The position numbers and the translations under genes were made by a program. The notes under the pieces are model-generated. The model was not told the origin of the DNA. It saw only the letters and a list, made by a program, of their open reading frames with translations, and did no database searches. From NCBI GenBank assembly GCA_965365345.1, contig CBDUBH010000020.1, forward strand, positions 1 through 43,383: 43,383 nucleotides of DNA. Reading direction: 5' to 3'. The stretch's first letter is position 1. Every line of letters begins with the position of its first letter. This document shows, piece after piece, positions 26,929 through 35,522 of this stretch. This stretch comes from CBDUBH01 sp965365345 (GTDB lineage: Bacteria; Bacteroidota; Ignavibacteria; Ignavibacteriales; SURF-24).

Positions 26929-27642
26929 TTAATTCAAACCGTTGCCGATTTTCATTGTTTTGTCGACAATTTGAGTTAAGGAAAATGAAACTTTTCCATA
27001 TCCATCACCGCTAAGCCGGTTTTCTTTATCAACTTTATACCTTATAGTTGAAATAAAAAGTTCGCCATCGGTGTAAGGAATTGGGATTTCAATAGTATTA
27101 TTTTCGCTCGAGTAATAAAGACTATATTTACTCAAAAAGTTATTGCTCGGGATTTTTACGGTAAAATACACATCGAATTGAAAATTTTTGTAACCTTCAG
27201 GAATTGTCACTACAAGAAGATCACCATGATTCAAATTATCCTGTTTGCTGTAATTAATTTGAATTTCTTCTTTTAAGTAATTGAAAATTTTTCCCGAAAT
27301 TTTTCCCGCAGGGGATTTAAATTCAATATCTAAAAATTCATCTTTATGTTTTGCAAGCGTATCGTTCAAATAAAAATTATATTCATTCAAGTTACCTGGC
27401 TCTCTATCTGAAAGATCAAAAATTGAAGTCCCGATTTTCAGATATTCAACTTTGTTCGCGGGATAAACAGCAGCGCTTCCTCTTATTGAAAAATAGGAAG
27501 AGTGAAATTCTTCAATAATGATATTTACAAAATTTTTACTTTTTTCAACTTCCAGAATATGATTTTCTTCTTTGCACGATGAAAAAAGAAATAGTAAGCC
27601 CGCTAATGAAAAATATTTAATGAATTGACTGAAAAATTTCAT
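26929..27642 (-). CDS. Lipoprotein of unknown function, paralogue of downstream gene
   Basis: 237 aa. The signal peptide has a hydrophobic core (AGLLFLF) and lipobox FSSC with the anchor Cys at 23, followed by KEENHILEVE. The body is predicted beta-rich, with alternating hydrophobic strands and aromatic residues; no catalytic motif is visible. It shares position of the anchor, length and C-terminal G.GL ending with the next gene, 23 bp downstream. Role unknown; probably attached to a membrane and exposed to the periplasm or surface. Confidence 0.8.
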   Translation of the reverse strand: MKFFSQFIKYFSLAGLLFLFSSCKEENHILEVEKSKNFVNIIIEEFHSSYFSIRGSAAVYPANKVEYLKIGTSIFDLSDREPGNLNEYNFYLNDTLAKHKDEFLDIEFKSPAGKISGKIFNYLKEEIQINYSKQDNLNHGDLLVVTIPEGYKNFQFDVYFTVKIPSNNFLSKYSLYYSSENNTIEIPIPYTDGELFISTIRYKVDKENRLSGDGYGKVSFSLTQIVDKTMKIGNGLN

Positions 27643-27822
27643 TTTTTACTCTGTGGGATTTTAATTTCAAATAAAGGATTGGAATACAACAATGTTAAGA
27701 TTATTTAAGAAGAATTTCATGTGGCACCCCAATATTTTAAAGTCTAAGAGCAATTATATTATTAATTCATTCAAATTCAAAATAGTTTTCTAAATGTAAT
27801 AATTAATAATATTTGTGGAATT

Positions 27823-27855
27823 CAAAAAGAACTTCCGCGATACGCCGCGGAAGTT
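27823..27855 (-). terminator. Terminator of the Ycf48-like secreted protein gene
   Basis: A perfect 10-bp stem on the minus strand (aacttccgcg / cgcggaagtt) with a six-base loop followed by CTTTTTG. Confidence 0.88.
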
Positions 27856-27863
27856 TAATAAAA

Positions 27864-29813
27864 TTATTTTAAAATGATCAGTTTTTTGGTTTGCGTGAAA
27901 TTACCTGCCTTAATTGTATAGAAATAAATTCCGCTTGATAAATTGTTTCCGCCAAACTGAACGAAATGATTTCCGGCCTGTTTATTTTCATTTACTAAAG
28001 TTGCGACATGATTGCCAAGCAGATCAAAGATCTTAATTTCAACAAAAACATTTTCGGGAATTGAATACCGGATAGTTGTTTTCGGATTGAACGGATTAGG
28101 AAAATTTTGTTCTAATTTATACTCATCGGGAATTATTTCCTTTTTGCTTACTTTAACAAAAAATGTATCTGTATTTTGCACAAAAGAATTTTCGGCAGTC
28201 CAGATTATTTCATGTTCGCCTGCTTCATCCGCCTTCCAGAATATTGTATTTATTAAAGAATCAAATTGCAAAGTAGCGGGATGTTTCAGAAGTTTTATTT
28301 TTAATTCAGGATAGCCGTTTGCCTTTAAAACAATTTTGATTGAATCATCGATATTTATTGAAGTATCTTTTATTTCTTCAACAAAAATTTGTTTATCGAA
28401 AACTAAAACGTAAAATGAATCAGATATTTCATTAAGATCATTTTTTGCAGAGACTATTATTTCGAATGTTCCGGAAGTTCCTGCTTTCCAATTAATGATT
28501 CCGCTTGCAGAATCGATATTCATATTTTGAGGTGATTTTGTCAAATAATATTTAGGCGCGGGAAATCCGTTTGCATTTATGCTGATATTTAAACTATCGC
28601 CTAAAGCAATTGTTGTATCGTTTTGAGTATTATAAAATTCTACAGGCTTATTTACATTCACCGTTACCGTATCAGTCTTGGAGCCAAATTCATTGTAAGT
28701 TTTTACAACAATTTTGTTTTTACCGCTAAGGTTTGCCTGCCACTTTATTATGCCGGTAAGTGAATCTATTTGAGCGCCTTCGGGTGAATTTATCAAGCTG
28801 TATTTTGCCTCAGGAATTGCTTTGGATTTAATTTGAAAAGCTATTGAATCCGTTATTAAAACTGACGTATCTTTGATCACATCGGTTTCAAAGACTCCAA
28901 GATGATTTGTGTAGATTTTATCTGAACCTACAATCCAAACATTTTCAGTACTTAATGCATTTACGCTTCTCAAATTCACTGAAGAATTAACTTTAATTCT
29001 TTTCCAGTTTTCACCGCCGTTTTCTGTTTTAAGAATTATTCCGGCATTTCCGGCAATCCAGCCAATATTTTCATTCGGGAAATAAACTGAATTCAAGTTA
29101 CCTAAAGTGCCGCTTGGTTTTTCTGTATAATCGAGAAAATTCTTTGCTTTAACTATTTTACCTTGATCGCCTACAATCCAAATTAAATCATTTTTTAAGA
29201 TTTGAATTGAATTTAGATTACTCATAACAATTCCACTTTGAAACCCTGTACCATTAGGGAGATTTGAGTTTTGCATTACCATTCCCCATTCTCCTGCAGC
29301 AAAAACCATACTTTTGTTAGCTTTAATATCATTAAAATCAGCTATTACTCCGGGTCCGTATCGAAATATTTCCCATGTTTTTGCACCATCGGTTGTTTTA
29401 AAAACATCATCTTGCGAAGTAGCATAACCGACATTCGGGGATATAAACCAAAAAGATTTCGATCTGAATACTCCAACTTTTTCGCTCCATGTTCTGCCGC
29501 CGTCTTCCGAAAAATAAAGTGCTTCACCCGAACTTATCCATCCGTTAGCAGTATCTACAAACATCACTTTGTTAAAGTTTAAGTTTGATGTATAATTAAT
29601 TTTTTCCCAGTTAACGCCGCCATCGGTTGTTTTCAGTATTAAACCTTTACTGCCGGCAATCCATCCGTGATTTTCATTTAAGAAAAATACATCGGTAAAT
29701 TGTGAGTTTATTTTTAAATAGGAATTTATATCAATCAATGTATCTGTTTGCGCAAATAAATTTCCCAAGCACAAAAAGAAAATTATTCCGGCAAGTATCT
29801 TTTTTAACGACAT
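27864..29813 (-). CDS. Secreted Ycf48-like propeller / Ig-like protein with type IX sorting domain
   Basis: 649 aa. A signal peptide ends LFAQ (about residue 22). Residues about 30-310 carry repeated WI(A/S)(G/S)..G.I..T.DGG.(N/T)W units (HGWIAGSKGLILKTTDGGVNW; IGWIAGNAGIILKTENGGENW), the pattern of BNR/Ycf48-type beta-propellers. Residues about 315-555 hold three Ig-like units of the putative He_PIG type, each with a 'DS..G.I.W.A...G...I.V' core. The C terminus is a sorting domain (NFPNPFNPKTTIRY ... SSGIYFYTI ... KKLIILK) clearly diverged from the one shared by the amylase and YD-like gene. Binding or adhesion is the likely role. Confidence 0.87.
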   Translation of the reverse strand: MSLKKILAGIIFFLCLGNLFAQTDTLIDINSYLKINSQFTDVFFLNENHGWIAGSKGLILKTTDGGVNWEKINYTSNLNFNKVMFVDTANGWISSGEALYFSEDGGRTWSEKVGVFRSKSFWFISPNVGYATSQDDVFKTTDGAKTWEIFRYGPGVIADFNDIKANKSMVFAAGEWGMVMQNSNLPNGTGFQSGIVMSNLNSIQILKNDLIWIVGDQGKIVKAKNFLDYTEKPSGTLGNLNSVYFPNENIGWIAGNAGIILKTENGGENWKRIKVNSSVNLRSVNALSTENVWIVGSDKIYTNHLGVFETDVIKDTSVLITDSIAFQIKSKAIPEAKYSLINSPEGAQIDSLTGIIKWQANLSGKNKIVVKTYNEFGSKTDTVTVNVNKPVEFYNTQNDTTIALGDSLNISINANGFPAPKYYLTKSPQNMNIDSASGIINWKAGTSGTFEIIVSAKNDLNEISDSFYVLVFDKQIFVEEIKDTSINIDDSIKIVLKANGYPELKIKLLKHPATLQFDSLINTIFWKADEAGEHEIIWTAENSFVQNTDTFFVKVSKKEIIPDEYKLEQNFPNPFNPKTTIRYSIPENVFVEIKIFDLLGNHVATLVNENKQAGNHFVQFGGNNLSSGIYFYTIKAGNFTQTKKLIILK

Positions 29814-29879
29814 TTTGTTCCTGATTTTTTATGAAGTTTTATTTTTAATTATCTGCTTAATTTTTGATTTATTCCGTTC

Positions 29880-29970
29880 GATTGCTTCGTCATCCCCACC
29901 GGGATTCCTCGCAATGATATTTTACTTACTTGTCATCGCGAGTCCCGATTAAATCGGGACGTGGCGATCT
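29880..29970. repeat. Intergenic repeat, gattgcttcg...cgcaatgac family
   Basis: gattgcttcgtcatcccc ... ctcgcaatgat, then gtcatcgcgagtcccgatt with a local tcccgattaaatcggga palindrome, gacgtggcgatctc. It lies downstream of the restriction-modification gene. Confidence 0.85.
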
Positions 29971-29982
29971 CTTCCTTTTTTA

Positions 29983-30049
29983 GTCATTCCGGCTTGTCCG
30001 GAATCCCTTCGAAATAGAAAAGAAAAGATTCCGGACAAGCCGGAATGAC
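29983..30049. repeat. Perfect 23-bp inverted repeat, attccggcttgtccggaat family
   Basis: Two copies of the palindromic family in opposite orientation (29983-30005 and 30027-30049), separated by 21 bases, so the whole block can fold as one 23-bp hairpin or two small ones. It lies about 40 bp past the stop codon of the restriction-modification gene and may serve as its terminator. Confidence 0.88.
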
Positions 30050-30089
30050 AGATGAATTTTATTTAATTTTTATTTGATATGATTTATTT

Positions 30090-33000
30090 TCACTCTATCT
30101 CATTCTTATCAATCTCTTTCATCAATTTATCTGTTTCGGTAAGCGCAGCAATTATTTTTTGATAATGCAATACATCTTCAAAATTTAAACTTCTTCCCTT
30201 TCTATCTTTAAGCCATTTTTGCGCGGGCTGATATCCGCCGATGTAAAAATTCCATGCTGTTTCGTTTACATTGTCAAAATATTGATCTTCGTTTATCCGG
30301 ACTTTTCCGTTTTCATATTTTATTTTTTCTACTTCGTTTGTGCCGCCAACCGGATAACTTGTTTTGAAATTTTCTACAACGGGATTTTCAAGCAGATGAA
30401 TTTCTCTTAAAGATTTTCCTAATTCGACTAATTTCCAAAATGTGTTTTTGTCTTTTGGATATGGCACTCTCGGAAAATCTATTTTCAAAAATTCTTTGTA
30501 TTTTTCTCTGTAATTTGGTGAGTGTAAAACCGCGTAGATGTAATCTAAAATATCAATCGGAGCATATGTATTTTCCGTTTCTTCTTTTTCGTTTGTGAAT
30601 TGAAGTTTTAATTTTTCTGAAATTTTATTTACGATTTCAAAATTTAAATTCGGAACTCTTTCAAAATTTTGCCCGATTGTCTGCTGCTCTGAATTTTCGG
30701 GATAAAGGTAAAGCGGGAAATGATAAGTTGCTTCTTTTGTTTGAAGTGAAACGGAGCATTTATCACTCAAATATTTTGTAATAAAAATATGCTGAAAATC
30801 AAAAGTGCTTTGCTGCTTACAAATTAATAAAGCAAAATTATTTTTTGAAATCATTTGCTTCATAATTTCATTTCTTGGATAAGACAAAATTCCTTTTGAC
30901 TTTGGAGAATATAAAATAAATCTTGTATCAAAAGGACGATAATCTATTTGTTCTATTGAAGCATTTAAAATATCTTCTTTTGCTTTTATATATGTCCAAT
31001 CTCTGCTGTCTTTTCTTTCATTGTATTTATTTCGAAAAGAAAATTCATCTAAATTTTTAAAATCATTTACAATGTTTTTAATATCATTAAGATTTGAATG
31101 AACTAATAAATTATCTCTTGCAGAAACAATTCCGCAAGCATTGGATTTTAATAATTCATCAACTTTAAACCCTTTTTCATAACTTTTAATTTCATCAAAA
31201 TTTTTCTTTACAAAAAAGAAATTCGGTGTTGAATATTCTAAATCATTCCACTTTAATGATTTCAAATTATTTTCATTCAGAAATTCATATTTGAATTCTC
31301 TTTTTCCGAACAAATCAAAATGAAAAACTTTTCCTAATTCGTTTTGCTTTTTCTTTCCGGTTTTTACAAAAAGATTAATCGAAACTCCCTGCATAATATC
31401 GAAAACATTTTCGTCTTTGCTTCCATCAGGAGAAACTTCTTTCTTTTTGGAATTTCCGTGAAGATCAATTGTGAAAATTTTATCGTAAGTTTTAAGCAAA
31501 TTCCAGCGCATTCCTCTGAAAGTCGGATTATCCAAAAATCCATGAGGATTTATAAAAGCCAAAATTCCGCTTCCATTTTTTTCGATAAAATGCTGTCCGA
31601 ATCTTATAAATTTTACATAATCATCATTTAGCCAATGTTTTCTTTCATTAAAATATTCGCCATCAATATATTTATAATCATTTATTAAATTTGTAATCCA
31701 TTCACCATTATTCGAAGAAATTCCGCTATAAGGCGGATTTCCCAAAACAACCATTACAGGCGTATCTCTTTTGATGTGATTTGCTTCGTTTGCTTCCTGA
31801 GATAACCAATTTGCAAACAAAGTTCCGGTATCGGGATGATGCTCTTCCAAAGAATTTGTTAAATAAATCTTAAAGCGCTGCTCTTTTTTCGGAGTGTAAT
31901 TTGTTTCCTTCAAAAGCAGATCAAGTTTCAAGTGAGCCATTGCGTAAGAAGCCATTAAGATTTCAAATCCGTTTAGGCGCGGAATTAAATGCTCATCAAC
32001 ATAACTGTTCCAGATGCCTTGCTGATTTTCAAACTTTTTATAGATCTGTTTTACAACTTCCGAAAGAAAAGTTCCGGTTCCGGCTGCGGGATCTAAAATC
32101 TGAACTTTGTGAAATTCCTCTTCAACTTTTTTCCCTTGCTCATCAATTTTAATTTTCACTTTTGAAGTATCAGCTAAGCCTTGCGGAATGTTAAATTCAG
32201 ATTTCAAAATATCATCAACCGCGCGGACTATAAAATTTACAACCGGCTCGGGCGTATACCAAACTCCTCTTGATTTGCGGAGTTTCGGATCATACTCGGC
32301 AAGGAAAGTTTCATAAAAATGAATTACGGGATCGTTCTGCTGAGTTTGTTTACCGAAATCTTTTAACAATTCTTTAATATCGGTCGCTCTGAAAATATCA
32401 GCCAAAGCATCAACGATCCATTGGATTCTGTCATCTAAATCATATCCGGCAATGTATTGAAAAAGTTTGCGCAAAAAAGGATTTGATTTAGGAATTAGTT
32501 CAGCGGCTTCGTGTCTTGAAAATGAATCAAGTGAATTGTCGTGAAGTCTTGCGGCAAACATTCCGTAAGAAATTGTCTGCGCGTAAATATCAGCAAATTC
32601 TTTCGGCGTAATATCGTGAATCAGAATTTCTTTGAAAGATCTTAACTGATTTATCAAAGTATTATCAGATGATTTTGAATTTTGATTTTCATCTTCTAAG
32701 ATTGCTTTTTCAATTACATCGGAAAGTAATCTTGCTTTTGCGGCCATCATTTTAGAAAGCTTTGAAGCCGATTTTATTGTTTGTCCGGTAAAGCTTAAAA
32801 AATCTTTTATAAGATTTAAGAATTTAGAAAAGTTTTCAGTTTTAGGAAGAATTTTATTTCCGTGAATTTCACCGATTGAAATTGAAGCGACAAGTTCGCC
32901 ATCACGGAAAAACTGAAAAGATAAATAATCTGTAATGATCAAATTTGATAATGATTTTTTGTATCTGTCAAATTGTTCTTTATGGTTTTTATTATTTAAG

Positions 33001-33227
33001 TCGGTTCCCAGATCTTTCGCTTCGATATAGCCGATAGGAATATTTCTTTTTGTTATTATGTAATCCGGAGCGCCGCAGGAAATCCGTGAAGGCTCATTTG
33101 TAACCAAAACGGAATTATCAATTGATTCAATTAAAATTTGAAGATCGGAACGGAAAGTATGTTCGGTAGAAATTCCGGTTTTAAATCTTGTATTAAGATT
33201 TGAAAGATACTCATTGATCTGCTGCAT
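30090..33227 (-). CDS. Single-chain restriction-modification enzyme (type IIG/ISP-like)
   Basis: About 1045 aa from the ATG at 33225-33227, which has GGGGTGA at good spacing; a longer frame opens only with TTG. N-terminal nuclease-like region: CGAPDYIITKRNIPIGYIEAKD fits PD-(D/E)XK. A helical linker follows. The N6-adenine methyltransferase has motif I LDPAAGTGTFL and motif IV VLGNPPYSG. The C-terminal part has YRPFDTRFILY..., SYPRNEIMKQM and YHFPLYLYPE, typical of the specificity domain of type ISP enzymes. The helicase block of true type ISP enzymes is absent, so cutting next to the site without translocation (type IIG style) is more likely. No separate specificity or nuclease gene is nearby. 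Recognition sequence unknown. Repeats lie on both sides. Confidence 0.9.
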   Translation of the reverse strand: MQQINEYLSNLNTRFKTGISTEHTFRSDLQILIESIDNSVLVTNEPSRISCGAPDYIITKRNIPIGYIEAKDLGTDLNNKNHKEQFDRYKKSLSNLIITDYLSFQFFRDGELVASISIGEIHGNKILPKTENFSKFLNLIKDFLSFTGQTIKSASKLSKMMAAKARLLSDVIEKAILEDENQNSKSSDNTLINQLRSFKEILIHDITPKEFADIYAQTISYGMFAARLHDNSLDSFSRHEAAELIPKSNPFLRKLFQYIAGYDLDDRIQWIVDALADIFRATDIKELLKDFGKQTQQNDPVIHFYETFLAEYDPKLRKSRGVWYTPEPVVNFIVRAVDDILKSEFNIPQGLADTSKVKIKIDEQGKKVEEEFHKVQILDPAAGTGTFLSEVVKQIYKKFENQQGIWNSYVDEHLIPRLNGFEILMASYAMAHLKLDLLLKETNYTPKKEQRFKIYLTNSLEEHHPDTGTLFANWLSQEANEANHIKRDTPVMVVLGNPPYSGISSNNGEWITNLINDYKYIDGEYFNERKHWLNDDYVKFIRFGQHFIEKNGSGILAFINPHGFLDNPTFRGMRWNLLKTYDKIFTIDLHGNSKKKEVSPDGSKDENVFDIMQGVSINLFVKTGKKKQNELGKVFHFDLFGKREFKYEFLNENNLKSLKWNDLEYSTPNFFFVKKNFDEIKSYEKGFKVDELLKSNACGIVSARDNLLVHSNLNDIKNIVNDFKNLDEFSFRNKYNERKDSRDWTYIKAKEDILNASIEQIDYRPFDTRFILYSPKSKGILSYPRNEIMKQMISKNNFALLICKQQSTFDFQHIFITKYLSDKCSVSLQTKEATYHFPLYLYPENSEQQTIGQNFERVPNLNFEIVNKISEKLKLQFTNEKEETENTYAPIDILDYIYAVLHSPNYREKYKEFLKIDFPRVPYPKDKNTFWKLVELGKSLREIHLLENPVVENFKTSYPVGGTNEVEKIKYENGKVRINEDQYFDNVNETAWNFYIGGYQPAQKWLKDRKGRSLNFEDVLHYQKIIAALTETDKLMKEIDKNEIE

Positions 33228-33344
33228 TAAAATTTCACCCCAAAAAATCTTAAAAGAATTCTTCAAAAATTATAAAAGTTTTTTGGAATTACAAATAAAA
33301 ATGGGAAATGGAAGAATGGGAAATGGAAAATGAATTTGTCATTG

Positions 33345-33605
33345 CGAAAATTTTATACTTTCATTGCCGGCATTTTTCATTTGTCATTGCGAGGAGTAAA
33401 ACGACGAAGCTATCCCAGAGATCGCCACGTCCTTTCAGTCCTCGCGATGACAAATTAATCGAATTTGTCATTGCGAACCTGCCCGACTTGATTTCGGTCA
33501 AGGCGGGCGAAGTGAAGCAATCTCTGCTTTTCTTGTCATTGCGAGAAGGAACGACGAAGCAATCTCCCAATTATTATTTTGGGGATCGCAACCGCTCCCG
33601 ATGAC
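33345..33605. repeat. Array of gtcattgcga repeats upstream of restriction-modification gene
   Basis: Three or four head-to-tail units starting gtcattgcga at about 33383, 33467 and 33535, with related fragments before them. They include acgacgaagc(a)atctc segments, agatcgccacgtcctt and cctcgcgatgacaa closings, and a gcccgacttgatttcggtca insert. The 420-bp spacer 33228-33650 holds no other gene; short open frames across it are products of the repeats. Confidence 0.85.
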
Positions 33606-33650
33606 ACACAAGAATAATGTATTTTTAATAAATGTTTTCAGTAAATTATG

Positions 33651-34712
33651 CTAATAATTTTCAGATAATTCAGTTCTTTCGGTTCTGAAAATTATTGAAT
33701 TGTCATTTTCCCTAAAATCAGCCCAAACAATTTTATCTTCTACTTCCGGCTTAAAAGTATTTATAATCTCGCCATTTAAATTCATCAAATGAATTATATT
33801 ATTCTCTATTTCTACAAAATAATTTCCATTCCCTGTAATATTTACATTTTTAAATTGTCTCTCAGGATAAATTCTGTTTAAAATTTTTCCTTGAACCAAA
33901 TCGTAAACTAAAATTTCAATATTATCACAAACAATAATGCTGTTTTGATCATATTTAAAATATTTACTTTCATAACCGCCGAGCGGATAAATTTTTCTGT
34001 TTGCGAAAAATTCCGGGGTAACAGAATTGTTAAAAATTGAAAATTCAATTTGCCATATATGATTATTTTGATCCCAACCTTCTCTTGAATAATAAAATTT
34101 ATCTGAACCTTCCAAAAATCCTGTTTTAATAATATCATTATTTTTTAAGAATTTATGATCCGGCTGAATTGAATTATTCTCTTTAACATTATAAATATTT
34201 AAGGCTATTGAATCAGAAACTTCGTTGTTTTTTGAAGTTCTTTTATTAGATAAATATATGATGCTCTCTCCATCTGATGAATATTCAGGCGGTATGTAAT
34301 CAATTAAAAAATCATTTGAAGATAGTAAAATTTCAGTTGCTGCTGAATTTACATTCAATCTTTTTAACTGATTATCTTTTATAAATATCACATAATTTTC
34401 ATCAGAAGAAATGCCGGAATTATTTATAAACGGCCAAAAATCAGCGAGTAATCTACTTTCAGAATTATCAAAATCATAAATTTTGAATTGCGAGTTTATA
34501 TTTTTGGAATATGTGAAAAGCATTTTATTTGATTGAGGCAAAAGAATAGGTTTAAATCCTTCTACTAAAAATGCTGTTGAGCTATCAGAAATGTTAAACC
34601 GGTATATTTTTGAAATTGTATTCTGATATTTATGATTCATTTCAGTACCTGAATCACATGAAGATAGAAAAGGAAGTATTGCTAACAGCGAAAATAAAAT
34701 TATACTTTTCAT
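33651..34712 (-). CDS. Lipoprotein with predicted beta-propeller (TolB/PD40-like)
   Basis: 353 aa. The signal peptide ends in lipobox LSSC with Cys at 19. Repeating units of 40-50 residues have the flavour of TolB/WD40-like PD40 blades: KMLFTYSKNINSQFKIYDFD, NYVIFIKDNQLKRLNVNS, ESIIYLSNKRTSKNNEV...LNIYNV, NSIIVCDNIEILVYDL and GNYFVEIENNIIHLMNLNGE. There are no catalytic residues, so binding or scaffolding is likely. AAGGGGCAAAA precedes the ATG. It shares no operon with neighbours. The propeller assignment rests on pattern only. Confidence 0.78.
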   Translation of the reverse strand: MKSIILFSLLAILPFLSSCDSGTEMNHKYQNTISKIYRFNISDSSTAFLVEGFKPILLPQSNKMLFTYSKNINSQFKIYDFDNSESRLLADFWPFINNSGISSDENYVIFIKDNQLKRLNVNSAATEILLSSNDFLIDYIPPEYSSDGESIIYLSNKRTSKNNEVSDSIALNIYNVKENNSIQPDHKFLKNNDIIKTGFLEGSDKFYYSREGWDQNNHIWQIEFSIFNNSVTPEFFANRKIYPLGGYESKYFKYDQNSIIVCDNIEILVYDLVQGKILNRIYPERQFKNVNITGNGNYFVEIENNIIHLMNLNGEIINTFKPEVEDKIVWADFRENDNSIIFRTERTELSENY

Positions 34713-34891
34713 TTTTGCCCCTTGCTATTTTTAACCGCAATTCCGTTATATAAAGTTTTAAATTTTATATGTCTTTAACAACTTTTATAAACTTCTTTTG
34801 TAATAACCGTAAAAATTGATGAAAATTTTTTGCAGCTGTTGAAATAAAACTATTTAATTTATTTGCATTTACAAAACCGCAGCAGAAATTA

Positions 34892-35242
34892 TTATTTCCT
34901 TAAAATTTTATCCATTGATTTTCCTTTTGCAAGTTCATCAATCAATTTATCCAGGTAACGGATCTTTTGCATTAGCTTATCTTCAATTTCTTCAACACGA
35001 TAGCCGCAAATAACACCGGTAATTTTTGAAACATTGGGATTTAATTGCGGTGCCTGATCGAAAAAAGTTTGGAAATCTATTTTAGTGTCAATTTGATTTT
35101 GCAATGATTGATTGTCATATCCTGTAAGCCAGAAAATTATTTCATCAACTTCTTCTTTTGTGCGCCCTTTTTTTTCAGCTTTTTGTATGTAAAGTGGATA
35201 AATAATTGCAAAAGGGGTTCTGAAAATTCTTGTGTTATCCAT
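34892..35242 (-). CDS. DUF2200 family protein
   Basis: 116 aa, a close match to the DUF2200 pattern: RIF.TPFA.IYPLYIQKAEKKGRTKEEVDEIIFWLTGYD, then FFDQAPQLNPN, ITGVICGYRVEEIEDKLMQKIRYLDKLIDELAKGKSMDKILR. The family is cytosolic, mostly helical and of unknown function. It runs in the same direction as the tRNA gene located 45 bp upstream. Confidence 0.93.
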   Translation of the reverse strand: MDNTRIFRTPFAIIYPLYIQKAEKKGRTKEEVDEIIFWLTGYDNQSLQNQIDTKIDFQTFFDQAPQLNPNVSKITGVICGYRVEEIEDKLMQKIRYLDKLIDELAKGKSMDKILRK

Positions 35243-35286
35243 TTTTATTTTTCATTAATTTTTTGTGGGAGGAACATTAAAAATAG

Positions 35287-35360
35287 TGCCCCCGAGAGGA
35301 TTCGAACCTCCGACCTGCGGTTTAGGAAACCGACGCTCTATCCTGCTGAGCTACGGGGGC
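35287..35360 (-). tRNA. tRNA-Arg (anticodon CCT)
   Basis: 74 nt on the minus strand. Seven-bp acceptor stem GCCCCCG/CGGGGGC with discriminator A; D arm with AGCTCAGCAGG; anticodon stem TCGGT/ACCGC (one mismatch at its end) with loop TTCCTAA giving anticodon CCT; T arm GGAGG-TTCGAAT-CCTCT. The CCA end is not encoded. It reads AGG codons. Confidence 0.96.
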
Positions 35361-35522
35361 AAATAATTTTATTTTTCTAAAATCTTATTCAGGAATTTTC
35401 TTCCTGCGGCGGACTTTAAATATTTTTCTCTTTAAATTTTTCTGCGCTGAAAAAAATTCTTCAAAACAACAATTTTTCCGGTTTGACAAATTTCGTTTTT
35501 AAATATATGAAATTTTTATTTG

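Noticed and set aside
33308..33604. 98-codon open frame upstream of the restriction-modification gene
   Set aside because: It is translated repeat DNA (the gtcattgcga array), with repeated VIA/VIAR peptides and no homology-like features.
25611..33605. CRISPR array among the intergenic repeats
   Set aside because: Units are palindromic, of uneven spacing, differ in length and lie in scattered spacers; there are no regular repeat-spacer alternations and no cas genes.
35108..35380. Plus-strand open frame containing PERIRTSDLRFRKPTLYPAELRG
   Set aside because: This well-known false protein is the translation of the antisense of a tRNA gene; it covers tRNA-Arg(CCT) at 35287-35360.
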